Assembly: GCA_011620465.1 (NCBI GenBank)
Contig: WOZC01000039.1
Coordinates: 1 to 18,056, forward strand
DNA length: 18,056 nt
Reading direction: 5' to 3'
Source: Anaerolineaceae bacterium
GTDB taxonomy: Bacteria > Chloroflexota > Anaerolineae > Anaerolineales > Anaerolineaceae
In this document: one piece after another, positions 6,303 through 14,299 of the stretch
How positions within the stretch are numbered: the first letter of the stretch is position 1
How the letters are laid out: every line of letters starts with the position of its first letter
The notes under the pieces: model-generated
The model's input: only the letters and a program-made list of their open reading frames with translations
What the model was told of the DNA's origin: nothing
The model's database searches: none
Made by a program: the position numbers and the translations under genes

Positions 6303-7472
6303 ATGGCTGTTGCAGAAATTGTAACTATCGGCACCGAATTACTCTTAGGTGAAATACAAGACACCAATTCTCGTTACATTGCCCGAGCTTTACGTGATAT
6401 CGGCGTTGATCTTTATCGCCTTACAACTGTGGGCGACAATATCAAACGCATTACAGCTACCCTTCAGGAAGCCCTGATGCGTGCTGATGTCGTGATCACA
6501 ACTGGTGGGCTTGGACCAACCGTGGACGACCCTACCCGCCAGGCTGTCGCCGATACATTCAATGTAGAACTGGTCTTCAAAGACGAATTATGGGACCAGA
6601 TCCTGCATCGCTTTACATATTACAACCGAACCCCAACTGAAAATAACAAACGCCAGGCTTACATACCCGCGAATGCAATTGCGATACGCAATGAAGTCGG
6701 CACTGCGCCTGCATTTGCTGTTGAACTGGGTGTGAAAACGTTGATTGCACTTCCAGGCGTCCCCCGCGAGATGGAACATATTGTGGATAGCTTCGTGGTT
6801 GATTACCTGAAAGAGCGCTACCATCTTGAGGATGAGATCATCCTTCCCTGGGTTATCCACACCGTTTCATTGGGCGAATCCAGTATTGATGAAATCATCG
6901 GTGAGATGGAGAAATTGAACAATCCTACCGTGGGTTTGCTCGCTCATCCGGGTCAAACGGATGTCAGGGTGACCGCCAAAGCCAGGTCGACTGAAGAAGC
7001 GCAGCGGATGATGGAGCCGGTGCTGCAGGAAATCCGTGAAAAACTGGCTGAAAATATCTTCGGTGAAAACGAGGACACAATCCAATCCGTCGTTGCTGCT
7101 GAGTTACTGCGTCAAAATAGGACCCTTTGTGTGCTGGAAGTCGGTACTGAAGCTCTGATTTGTGACGCCTTATCCGAACACCTCTCACCTGAATCCTTGT
7201 TCGGTCAACTCCTGGATATTGATATCACCCATGAAACCTTCAAGACGCTCATGCATGAATATCGTGACAAGAAACACGCAGATTTTGTTCTTGGCGTGAT
7301 GTTGACACCGAAAGAAGAAAATCTTGAATTGTATGTTGCCCTGCTGGATGCTCAAAACATCCAGGAGTATAAACGTTTCTATGGCGGACCATCCGGAGAT
7401 GCCGGACGCTGGGCGCTTAATGTCGGTCTCGATCAAATTCGCACCAAGCTCAAAAAAATGAAAGGAAATTGA
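6303..7472 (+). CDS. cinA: CinA-family protein with degenerate C-terminal deamidase domain
   Basis: CinA proteins join an N-terminal COG1058 (MoaB/MogA-like) domain, linked to ADP-ribose or related pyrophosphatase activity, to a C-terminal NMN deamidase (PncC) domain. The N-terminal domain is well kept: TIGTELLLGEIQDTNS at 8-23, TGGLGPTVDD with the first G of GGLG at 68, and LPGVPREM. The C-terminal part (about 266-389) has lost its mark: where PncC has AESCTGG, this protein reads LEVGTEA (E279, V280, G281), so the active-site serine is gone, and the later glycine-rich loop is missing. The tail RFYGGPSGDAGRWALN still resembles the family. The protein is 389 residues, slightly short. I chose ATG 6303 (AAGGA just upstream) over in-frame ATG 6270. 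The stop codon overlaps the next start by one base. It heads a four-gene operon. Confidence 0.88.
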   Translation: MAVAEIVTIGTELLLGEIQDTNSRYIARALRDIGVDLYRLTTVGDNIKRITATLQEALMRADVVITTGGLGPTVDDPTRQAVADTFNVELVFKDELWDQILHRFTYYNRTPTENNKRQAYIPANAIAIRNEVGTAPAFAVELGVKTLIALPGVPREMEHIVDSFVVDYLKERYHLEDEIILPWVIHTVSLGESSIDEIIGEMEKLNNPTVGLLAHPGQTDVRVTAKARSTEEAQRMMEPVLQEIREKLAENIFGENEDTIQSVVAAELLRQNRTLCVLEVGTEALICDALSEHLSPESLFGQLLDIDITHETFKTLMHEYRDKKHADFVLGVMLTPKEENLELYVALLDAQNIQEYKRFYGGPSGDAGRWALNVGLDQIRTKLKKMKGN

Positions 7473-9466
7473 TGAAAACCATTGACACCATTTTGAGGAA
7501 CGCTATTGTTTTGACCATGGATGCGGACTATACCCTCCATGAACCTGGTGCGGTTGCAGTTCAGGGAGACAAGATTGTTGAAGTTGGGCCTGAAGAAACC
7601 TTGCTTGTAAAGTATGATGCCAGAGAAGTTATCGATTGTGGCGGCAAAGTTCTGATGCCCGGTTTTGTTAATACTCATACCCATGTTCCCATGACCTTGC
7701 TGCGTGGTTTGGCGGATGATCTTCGCCTGGACGTCTGGTTGATGGGTTACATGATGCCAGTTGAGAGAGAATTTGTTTCTCCTGAATTTGTCCGCCTTGG
7801 GACCAAGCTTGCCTGCGCCGAATTGATCCGTTCTGGTGTGACCACCTTCAATGACATGTATTATTTTGAAGATGATGTCGCGGAAGCCACAGCTGAAGTA
7901 GGAATGCGCGCAGTTGTTGGGGAAACTGTAATGAAGTTCCCCACCCCCGATGCCTCCTCATTTGAGAGCGCTCTCGATAATTGTCGTGCCTTGATCGATA
8001 AATGGAAGGGTCACCCCCTGATCGTTCCTGCCATCGCTCCCCATGCAGTCTACACATGTACTCCCGAAGTATTGACCGCTGTTGTGAAATTAGCTCAGGA
8101 AACGGATACGATTGTCCATTTCCATTTATCGGAAACAGCTGACGAAGTGGCTACTATGCGCAACGAGCACGGAATCCCGGTGGTACCCTATATTCGACGT
8201 TACGGAATGCTCGATACACGCCTGATTGCGGCTCACTGCGTGCACCTTGATCAAGGCGAGATCCGCTCCCTGATGCACGCCGGAGCCGGTATCGCTCATA
8301 ATCCTTCCTCGAACCTTAAACTGGCTTCCGGTTTCGCTCCTGTCGCCAAGATGATGGCGCTCGGCTGCAACGTCGGAATCGGAACGGATGGGACTGGTTC
8401 CAACAATGATCTTGATTTCATCGAAGAAATCCGGCTTGCCAGCTTTATTGCCAAGCCTACAGCTGAAGATCCCACCGCCCTGCCAGCCAAACAAGTGTTG
8501 GCTATGGCAACCAGTATCGGTGCCAAAGCGATCCACCTTGGTGATATCACTGGCAGCCTTGAACCCGGAAAACGAGCCGATTTAATCCTAGTGGACCTGA
8601 GTCCCATTCATAATCAACCCCGCTTCCATCGCAACCCTGATAGTGTCTATGCCCAGGTCATTTACGCTGCCAAATCGACCGACGTAAGCGATGTGATGGT
8701 CAACGGCAAGTGGTTGATGAAAAATAAGCAACTCTTGACCCTCAATGAAAAGGAGCTAATCGCTGAAGCAAGTATTGTAGCCGACGAAATCGATAAATTC
8801 TTGCGTGGACGAGAAGAGTCGGTCTACTCCAAATTGATCGCAATTGGTGGCGCGGCGGAGGAAGAAAGCTTTGAGATCCAGGCAAAAGTACCCATTGACG
8901 ATAGAAGTGCCATAATTGATGCCTTATATGATGAAGAGATCAATATTCTGCGCAAGCGTCATTATCACGAATATGACACCTATTTTGAGTTTGAGGACGA
9001 TAAAAACGGACGTCTGCGATATCGGGAAGATGAATTCCTGGATGATAACGGCAAGATCACCAGCGTTCGGTCGCGGCTAACGCTAATCGGTGAAAGAATG
9101 GATGAAGACAGCTTCAATGCCCAAAACGTTTTGCTTTCCAGAACGCGTTACTACGCACCCGCCACTCATAGTTTGCGTTTCTACATCGAGTATTTCAAAC
9201 CGACAAAATCGGTTGAGATTGAAAAAGACCGCCTACGTTTCCTGATCGAGTTCGAAGGTACCGAATTCTTTGTAAATCTCGATACGCTTATGAGTCCCCA
9301 ATTAGGAAAATTCCTTGAAATCAAGAGCCGTACCTGGAGCCGGGAAGACGCAGACCAAAAATCAGCTCTGATTAATGCCCTTTTCCAGAAATTGGGTGTT
9401 CATGATCCCGAACTCGTTACACAAGACTATCTCGAAATGGTTGAGAATAGGTTAAGAGCGAATTGA
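7472..9466 (+). CDS. Fusion of MTA/SAH deaminase-type amidohydrolase with a C-terminal CYTH domain
   Basis: Residues 1 to about 440 form a complete amidohydrolase of the ATZ/TRZ type closest to MtaD, which deaminates 5'-methylthioadenosine and S-adenosylhomocysteine. Metal and catalytic motifs are all present: H69-T-H71, HFH (H216, H218) followed by LSET, AAHC (H255), and GTDG with D306, then SNND. After a linker (about 441-465) comes a second domain to the end. It shows the CYTH (triphosphate tunnel) pattern: FEIQAK at 467-472, YDTYF, GRLRYRE, LTLIGE, EKDRLRF, and VNLDTL...LGKFLEIKS. The usual ExExK start reads EIQAK here, and the final LEIE reads LEIK, so metal binding may be changed. The reading frame is unbroken, so the fusion looks real. 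ATG 7472 overlaps the cinA stop, with AAAGGA upstream (7461-7466); glgA follows after seven bases. The substrate of each half is inferred, not shown. Confidence 0.85.
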   Translation: MKTIDTILRNAIVLTMDADYTLHEPGAVAVQGDKIVEVGPEETLLVKYDAREVIDCGGKVLMPGFVNTHTHVPMTLLRGLADDLRLDVWLMGYMMPVEREFVSPEFVRLGTKLACAELIRSGVTTFNDMYYFEDDVAEATAEVGMRAVVGETVMKFPTPDASSFESALDNCRALIDKWKGHPLIVPAIAPHAVYTCTPEVLTAVVKLAQETDTIVHFHLSETADEVATMRNEHGIPVVPYIRRYGMLDTRLIAAHCVHLDQGEIRSLMHAGAGIAHNPSSNLKLASGFAPVAKMMALGCNVGIGTDGTGSNNDLDFIEEIRLASFIAKPTAEDPTALPAKQVLAMATSIGAKAIHLGDITGSLEPGKRADLILVDLSPIHNQPRFHRNPDSVYAQVIYAAKSTDVSDVMVNGKWLMKNKQLLTLNEKELIAEASIVADEIDKFLRGREESVYSKLIAIGGAAEEESFEIQAKVPIDDRSAIIDALYDEEINILRKRHYHEYDTYFEFEDDKNGRLRYREDEFLDDNGKITSVRSRLTLIGERMDEDSFNAQNVLLSRTRYYAPATHSLRFYIEYFKPTKSVEIEKDRLRFLIEFEGTEFFVNLDTLMSPQLGKFLEIKSRTWSREDADQKSALINALFQKLGVHDPELVTQDYLEMVENRLRAN

Positions 9467-9473
9467 GGTAAAC

Positions 9474-10931
9474 ATGACTGATAAGGCTGGAAAAATAAAG
9501 GTATTGTTTGCCAGTGCGGAAGCAGCACCGTTCGCCAAAGTGGGAGGATTGGGCGATGTAGCTGGTGCTCTGCCGGCGTCCCTGCTTTACAATTTTGCTG
9601 ATGAGATCGATATCCGCACTATCATGCCTTTTCATGCCGTCATAAAGGCAAAGAATCCACCCAATAAGAAGATTGGCGACTTTTCTTTTCAGGCTAACAC
9701 GCAGCAAATCGACTGTGAACTTTTTATTTCTGACATCGATGGAGTGCCGGTTTACCTGGTTGACAACCCGTATATCAATCACGATTCTCCGGTCTATCAT
9801 GGAGACTGGCAGCTGGATGGGTTGAAATATGCCAGTTTCTCCCTGGCACTACTTGAGGCAATGCGCTACCTGGATTGGAAGATTGACATTTTGCATGCCA
9901 ATGACTGGCATACTTCCCTTGCTGTTCACGCCCTTGAAACCATCTACAAGGACGACCCCTTCTTCGAAGGTGTGAAAACCATTCTTTCGATCCATAACCT
10001 GCCATACAATGGGTGGGGCTCACAGGATGCTATGAATTTGTTGGGTTTTACTGCGAGCCAGGACCCTGATTTACCAGACTGGGCTAAATTCACACCACTT
10101 CCAATGGGCATTGCTGCTGCGCATAAAGTTATCGCGGTTTCTCCTGGCTATTCCCGTGAGATACTCACCCCGGAATATGGGTGCGGCATTGAGAATTACC
10201 TCCAAAAGCACGTCGGGAAGATCATGGGTATTTTGAACGGTATCGACGAGGACCGCTGGGACCCTGCCAAGGATGAAGCAATATCCCACAACTTCTCTGT
10301 TGATCAATTATCTGAACGTGTCCAAAATAAACTCGACCTGCAGAAAGCACTCGATTTTGAAGTTGATGAGAAGATTCCTTTGCTCACGATCGTCACCCGT
10401 CTCTCCGAACAAAAAGGCGTGCCATCCATTTTTGAAGCTTTACCGCAACTCATTGATCGCAAGTGGCAATTCGCTCTGTTAGGCTCTGGCAATCCTGAAC
10501 TCGAACAAAGGGCCAGCAAGTTAGCTGAAGCGCATCCTGACCGCATCGCTTGTTTTGTCCAGTATGATGACGTGATTTCGCATGTCCTATATGCCTCAGG
10601 TGACATCTTCCTGATGCCTTCACTATACGAACCTTGCGGTCTCTCCCAGATGTTTGCCATGAAATATGGAAACCTGCCAGTGGCAACCGCCACTGGAGGG
10701 CTGGCTGACTCGATCTGTGATTATTCAACAGATCCAGATATTGCTACCGGCTTCCTGTATACTGAAAAAAACACAGCAGGTCTGGTCAAGAGCCTAAGTC
10801 TGGCTTTGGATACGTTCGAGAACCAGGAAATCTGGCAGTTGATGCAAAAGAATGCGATGAAGACAGATTTCTGCTGGAGGACTTCTGCGAAGAAATACCT
10901 GGAAGTTTACAAATCACTTTTACGAGGATGA
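9474..10931 (+). CDS. glgA: Glycogen synthase (GT5 family)
   Basis: GlgA adds glucose from ADP-glucose (or UDP-glucose) to the non-reducing end of alpha-1,4-glucan in the cytoplasm. The 485-residue length is standard for GT5. The N-terminal KVGGLGDV motif (K22) binds the sugar nucleotide, HANDWHTS lies mid-domain, and the C-terminal domain has the GILNGID segment, TRLSEQKG, and EPCGLSQMFAMKYG starting at E386, followed by the TGGLAD motif. All catalytic landmarks seem intact. GAGGT (9465-9469) gives a good ribosome site that overlaps the upstream stop codon. malQ follows after six bases. Together with malQ it forms a glucan synthesis and remodelling pair; no glgB, glgC or glgP gene is in the window. 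Confidence 0.97.
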   Translation: MTDKAGKIKVLFASAEAAPFAKVGGLGDVAGALPASLLYNFADEIDIRTIMPFHAVIKAKNPPNKKIGDFSFQANTQQIDCELFISDIDGVPVYLVDNPYINHDSPVYHGDWQLDGLKYASFSLALLEAMRYLDWKIDILHANDWHTSLAVHALETIYKDDPFFEGVKTILSIHNLPYNGWGSQDAMNLLGFTASQDPDLPDWAKFTPLPMGIAAAHKVIAVSPGYSREILTPEYGCGIENYLQKHVGKIMGILNGIDEDRWDPAKDEAISHNFSVDQLSERVQNKLDLQKALDFEVDEKIPLLTIVTRLSEQKGVPSIFEALPQLIDRKWQFALLGSGNPELEQRASKLAEAHPDRIACFVQYDDVISHVLYASGDIFLMPSLYEPCGLSQMFAMKYGNLPVATATGGLADSICDYSTDPDIATGFLYTEKNTAGLVKSLSLALDTFENQEIWQLMQKNAMKTDFCWRTSAKKYLEVYKSLLRG

Positions 10932-10937
10932 ATTAGT

Positions 10938-12500
10938 ATGGAATTAGAAAGAAAATCAGGTATTTTGCTTCACCCCACCAGCTTGCCTGGACCTGATGGC
11001 ATTGGAGATCTCGGACCGGAAGCATACCGTTGGGTCGATTTTTTGAGTAAAAGCGGTACTCAGCTATGGCAAATCTTACCACTCGGTCCAACTGGCTATG
11101 GTGATTCACCTTATCAATGCTTCTCAGCATTTGCTGGTAACCCCTTCCTTGTCAGTCCGATCTTACTCCTTGAGGATGGACTTCTTACCAGTGCTGATCT
11201 CAAAGAAAAACCCGTTTTTCCGCTTGATGAAGTTGATTATGGTCCGGCGATCGAATGGAAGACGCTTTTACTCAATAAAGCATTCGAAGCTTTCGCAAAA
11301 AAGGGTAATCCGAAACTAAAGGCCGATTTTGAACGCTTCTGTGATGAGAAAAAGGCCTGGTTGGAAGATTATGCCTTGTTCATGGCGATCAAAGAAACCC
11401 AGGAATTACACCCTTGGACAGATTGGCCTGAACCACTCAAGACCAGGGATGCCGCAGCCATCCAAGAAGCCAGAACAACCCTCGTCGATAAGATTTCGAA
11501 ACACAAGTTCAATCAGTTCCTCTTTTTCAGGCAGTGGTTGCGCTTGAAGGCATTTGCTGTTGAAAAGAAAGTCGAGATCATTGGCGATATGCCCTTTGTG
11601 ATCTCACTGGACAGTTCGGATGTTTGGGCAAGACCAGAATTATTCTTACTGGATGAAAATCTAAATCCGACCTTCGTCGCGGGAGTACCACCAGACTATT
11701 TCTCAGCAACAGGTCAATTATGGGGCAATCCCCTCTATGACTGGGAATACCATCTTGCTACCAAATTTGAGTGGTGGGTTTCCCGGCTTGGAGCAACGCT
11801 TGAACTGGTCGATATGGTTAGACTGGATCATTTTAGAGGCTTCGCTGCTGCCTGGCATGTACCCTTTGGTAACACGACTGCCATTGAAGGTGAATGGATC
11901 CGTGGTCCTGCTGGGGAACTTTTCACTGAGCTGAAACGGAAATACCCTGCCCTTCCTATCATTGCAGAGGATCTGGGAGTCATCACGGAAGATGTTGAAT
12001 CACTTCGTGATGGTTTTGACTTGCCTGGGATGAAAATATTACAGTTCGGATTCTCAGGTGACCCGGAGGATGACTTTCTGCCCCATCATTACCCAACCCA
12101 TTGTTTCGCTTACACTGGCTCACACGATAACAACACTGCCCGTGGTTGGTATGACGATGCCGTAGAATCAGAGCAGCAGTTCTGCCGGGAATATCTGCAT
12201 TTCGAACTAGCAGAAGATGTTGCTGAATCGATGATCAGAGCCATCTGGCAATCTGTCGCTCTTTACGCGGTCGCCCCAATCCAGGATTTTCTTGGTCTGG
12301 GTTCTGAGACTCGCTTCAACCTGCCTGGGACAACGGCGGGTAACTGGAAGTGGCGGATGAAACCTGACTCTTTGACTTCCGCCTTAAACACCAAGATTCG
12401 TCGTCTGAACACGCTTTACAGCCGGTTGTCAGCGGAAGAGAAGATCCGCTACACCCAGTGGCTCAACGCCCACCGCGGAAATGGTGTCAAGCCGCATTAG
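10938..12500 (+). CDS. malQ: 4-alpha-glucanotransferase (amylomaltase, GH77)
   Basis: MalQ moves alpha-1,4-glucan segments between chains and releases glucose, here probably during glycogen or maltodextrin turnover. At 520 residues it is of the compact type found in Thermus and plants' plastids. The N-terminal SGILLHPTSLPG and the GYGDSPYQ segment are typical. The GH77 triad is present: nucleophile D297 in VRLDHFRG, acid/base E344 in IAEDLG, and D397 in TGSHDN. The C-terminus has the NLPGT and NWKWR motifs. GAGGA (10924-10928) at the glgA end serves as ribosome site. Its last 14 bases overlap the convergent EamA transporter gene, and no terminator is visible there, so the plus-strand message may run on into antisense RNA of that gene. 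Confidence 0.97.
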   Translation: MELERKSGILLHPTSLPGPDGIGDLGPEAYRWVDFLSKSGTQLWQILPLGPTGYGDSPYQCFSAFAGNPFLVSPILLLEDGLLTSADLKEKPVFPLDEVDYGPAIEWKTLLLNKAFEAFAKKGNPKLKADFERFCDEKKAWLEDYALFMAIKETQELHPWTDWPEPLKTRDAAAIQEARTTLVDKISKHKFNQFLFFRQWLRLKAFAVEKKVEIIGDMPFVISLDSSDVWARPELFLLDENLNPTFVAGVPPDYFSATGQLWGNPLYDWEYHLATKFEWWVSRLGATLELVDMVRLDHFRGFAAAWHVPFGNTTAIEGEWIRGPAGELFTELKRKYPALPIIAEDLGVITEDVESLRDGFDLPGMKILQFGFSGDPEDDFLPHHYPTHCFAYTGSHDNNTARGWYDDAVESEQQFCREYLHFELAEDVAESMIRAIWQSVALYAVAPIQDFLGLGSETRFNLPGTTAGNWKWRMKPDSLTSALNTKIRRLNTLYSRLSAEEKIRYTQWLNAHRGNGVKPH

Positions 12501-13380
12501 GCTTTGCGCTCAACGCGAAAAACAAACCAAACAGTATCAGGATACCGCCAGCGATTTCGACTACTGACGGTATCTCTTTTAAGAACAAGATCGCTAATAT
12601 GCTGGATCCGACTGGTTCAAAAAGAAGCGCCAACGAGACAATTCTCGCTGGCAAGTGTGTCAAAGCTTTGTTCATTGAAGTATGCCCAAGCGTCTGTGGC
12701 ACCACGGCGAGGAGCAGAAAAATCAGGTAAATCCTGGGTGAATAGGTTTGATAACCTTTTTCCAGGAACAACAACATGATCCCCAAAACAACGGCAGCAA
12801 CAGAATAGACAATGCTGACATACAGTTCGGTGGACATCTTGCTGGCGACTTTTCTTCCTACCAACAGGTATCCTGCAATCATCCAGGCACTGAACAGCGC
12901 CATGAGAAGTCCTGGCAGCGTGCTGGTTCCGGTGTTGTTTTTACCCAGAACCGCAATGATCAGACCACCGAGGAAAGCAAAAAATACGCCGAAATAGAAA
13001 CGCCTCGGTACTCTTTCCTTGAGCACGAACGGAGAAAGCAATCCGACCCATAAAGGAGAGGTGGTGGCAAAAATGACTGAACTGTTGACCGAAACCAGGT
13101 CTAAAGACCAAGTCCACAAGGCAAAATGAAATGCCAATAGGATTCCAGAAAGTACCAACAAGCCAATCAAGTGGCGGTCGAGAGTGACCTTTTCCTCTCT
13201 TTTTGTGAATACAAAAATCAGGATCGCTATAATTGCAGAAAAAAACAACCGGTGAAATGCGACCGCAATCGGGCTGGCAGATGGCAGTGCCAGCTTGATC
13301 AGGATCGCAGCAGTCGAAACCGCGAAGATCCCAACGAGGAGCAGAGTGTAAGGCGATCTATTGCGAGAGGTATTATCCAT
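12487..13380 (-). CDS. EamA/DMT-family transporter
   Basis: The 297-residue protein is almost entirely hydrophobic with about ten membrane segments in two EamA repeats (about 12-140 and 155-290), the normal layout of drug/metabolite transporters of the inner membrane. Family marks include the first-helix start, the conserved FHRLFFSA region near 42, and PLWVGLLSPFVLKERVPRR at the end of the first repeat, mirrored by ALLFEPVGSSILAILFLKEI in the second. The substrate cannot be predicted; relatives export amino acids or other small metabolites. There is only a weak AGAAGA-type ribosome site. The gene has no co-directional partner: the ppgK operon upstream ends in a terminator at 13500-13524, so it needs its own promoter in the 13381-13499 gap, where I see only weak candidates (TATAGT at 13452-13457 on the minus strand). 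Confidence 0.9.
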   Translation of the reverse strand: MDNTSRNRSPYTLLLVGIFAVSTAAILIKLALPSASPIAVAFHRLFFSAIIAILIFVFTKREEKVTLDRHLIGLLVLSGILLAFHFALWTWSLDLVSVNSSVIFATTSPLWVGLLSPFVLKERVPRRFYFGVFFAFLGGLIIAVLGKNNTGTSTLPGLLMALFSAWMIAGYLLVGRKVASKMSTELYVSIVYSVAAVVLGIMLLFLEKGYQTYSPRIYLIFLLLAVVPQTLGHTSMNKALTHLPARIVSLALLFEPVGSSILAILFLKEIPSVVEIAGGILILFGLFFALSAKPNAA

Positions 13381-13499
13381 GTCAATCTTCTGTCATTGTG
13401 AGCCCATTTGCCATTCAGATTCCAAGAGACCGGTACTAATTTCCTGGCAACACTATATTATCCAGCACAAGTGAATAAATTCATCAAAAATAGTAAAAA

Positions 13500-13524
13500 A
13501 AGCAGGTATGAACGATACCTGCTT
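13500..13524 (-). terminator. Rho-independent terminator of the tal-pgi/ruvX/mltG/ppgK operon
   Basis: Read on the minus strand, a perfect ten-base-pair stem (13515-13524 with 13500-13509) with a five-base loop is followed by a long T-run through about 13493. It stands 22 bases after the ppgK stop codon. Confidence 0.92.
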
Positions 13525-13545
13525 CTGTTGCTCAAAACTAAAAAA

Positions 13546-14289
13546 TCATTGTAGTTTTTCTTGCGCTGCAACTGCTGCACCCACAATTCCAGCCAGGTTT
13601 TGCAGTTTTGCAGGGATGATCTTAGTCTTGATGGTGAAATAATTCGAGTACTCATCGAAGTGACTGCTTATCCCGCCACCCAAAATAAAGAGATCCGGGC
13701 TAAATAAATACTCATACATTTTCAACCCTTCATTAAACCGCTCTGCCCATTGTTTCCAGGTCAGCTTTTCGCGTGTTTTAACAGCTGCTGATGCGTGCTC
13801 TTCAACCTCGTATTTGCCGAGTAACAAATGACCTAACTCGGTGTTTTGAAGCATTTTGCCTTCAACAAATAAAGCTGAACCAATGCCAGTGCCTAATGTC
13901 AAAAACAGGACAACATTTGCCTTGTGGGCTTCTTCAGACCCAAAGCGAAACTCAGCTAAACCTGCGGCGTCTGCATCGTTAAGAATAAATGCTTTATTCC
14001 CGGTTTCATCTTCGATCATTTTCGCCAGGTTCGCTCCGATCCAATCTTTATGTAGATTAGCAGACGTTCCAATAACTCCGTTTTTTACGATCCCGGGGAA
14101 GCCAGCCCCAATAATGCCGTTGTAGTTCAATTCTTTGACAATTTTGTGGATGTCTTTTACGATTTCCTTGGGTTTTTTCGATTTGTCACTTTTGTGTCGT
14201 ATACGTTCGGAAACTAATTGCCCGGTTTCTGTATCGACCAGAGCACCTTTTGTGGCGGAACCGCCAATATCAATACCTAAAACAATCAT
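13546..14289 (-). CDS. ppgK: Polyphosphate glucokinase (ROK family)
   Basis: PpgK phosphorylates glucose to glucose-6-phosphate with inorganic polyphosphate (some members also use ATP). The 247-residue protein fits the family: phosphate loop GIDIGGSATKG (5-15), FPGIV, the catalytic NDADAAG segment, LTLGTGIGSALF, the glucose-binding TELGHL, and FSPDLFILGGGIS. The absence of the cysteine-rich zinc motif of ordinary ROK glucokinases, together with the SWxxW-like LTWKQWAERFNEG, favours PpgK. I chose ATG at 14289, which has AAGGAGG (14294-14300) four bases upstream overlapping the mltG stop. A longer reading from 14313 would begin inside mltG and lacks such a site. It is the last gene of the operon that begins with tal-pgi, so its product feeds directly into the isomerase encoded upstream. 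The phosphate donor is inferred. Confidence 0.9.
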   Translation of the reverse strand: MIVLGIDIGGSATKGALVDTETGQLVSERIRHKSDKSKKPKEIVKDIHKIVKELNYNGIIGAGFPGIVKNGVIGTSANLHKDWIGANLAKMIEDETGNKAFILNDADAAGLAEFRFGSEEAHKANVVLFLTLGTGIGSALFVEGKMLQNTELGHLLLGKYEVEEHASAAVKTREKLTWKQWAERFNEGLKMYEYLFSPDLFILGGGISSHFDEYSNYFTIKTKIIPAKLQNLAGIVGAAVAAQEKLQ

Positions 14290-14299
14290 GATTCCTCCT

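Noticed and set aside
7469..7471. TTG start one codon before the amidohydrolase ATG
   Set aside because: ATG at 7472 has suitable spacing from AAAGGA and overlaps the cinA stop in the usual coupled way.
8126..8536. Minus-strand open frame of 136 codons inside the amidohydrolase gene
   Set aside because: The opposite strand carries the complete catalytic motifs of the amidohydrolase; no start signal supports this frame.
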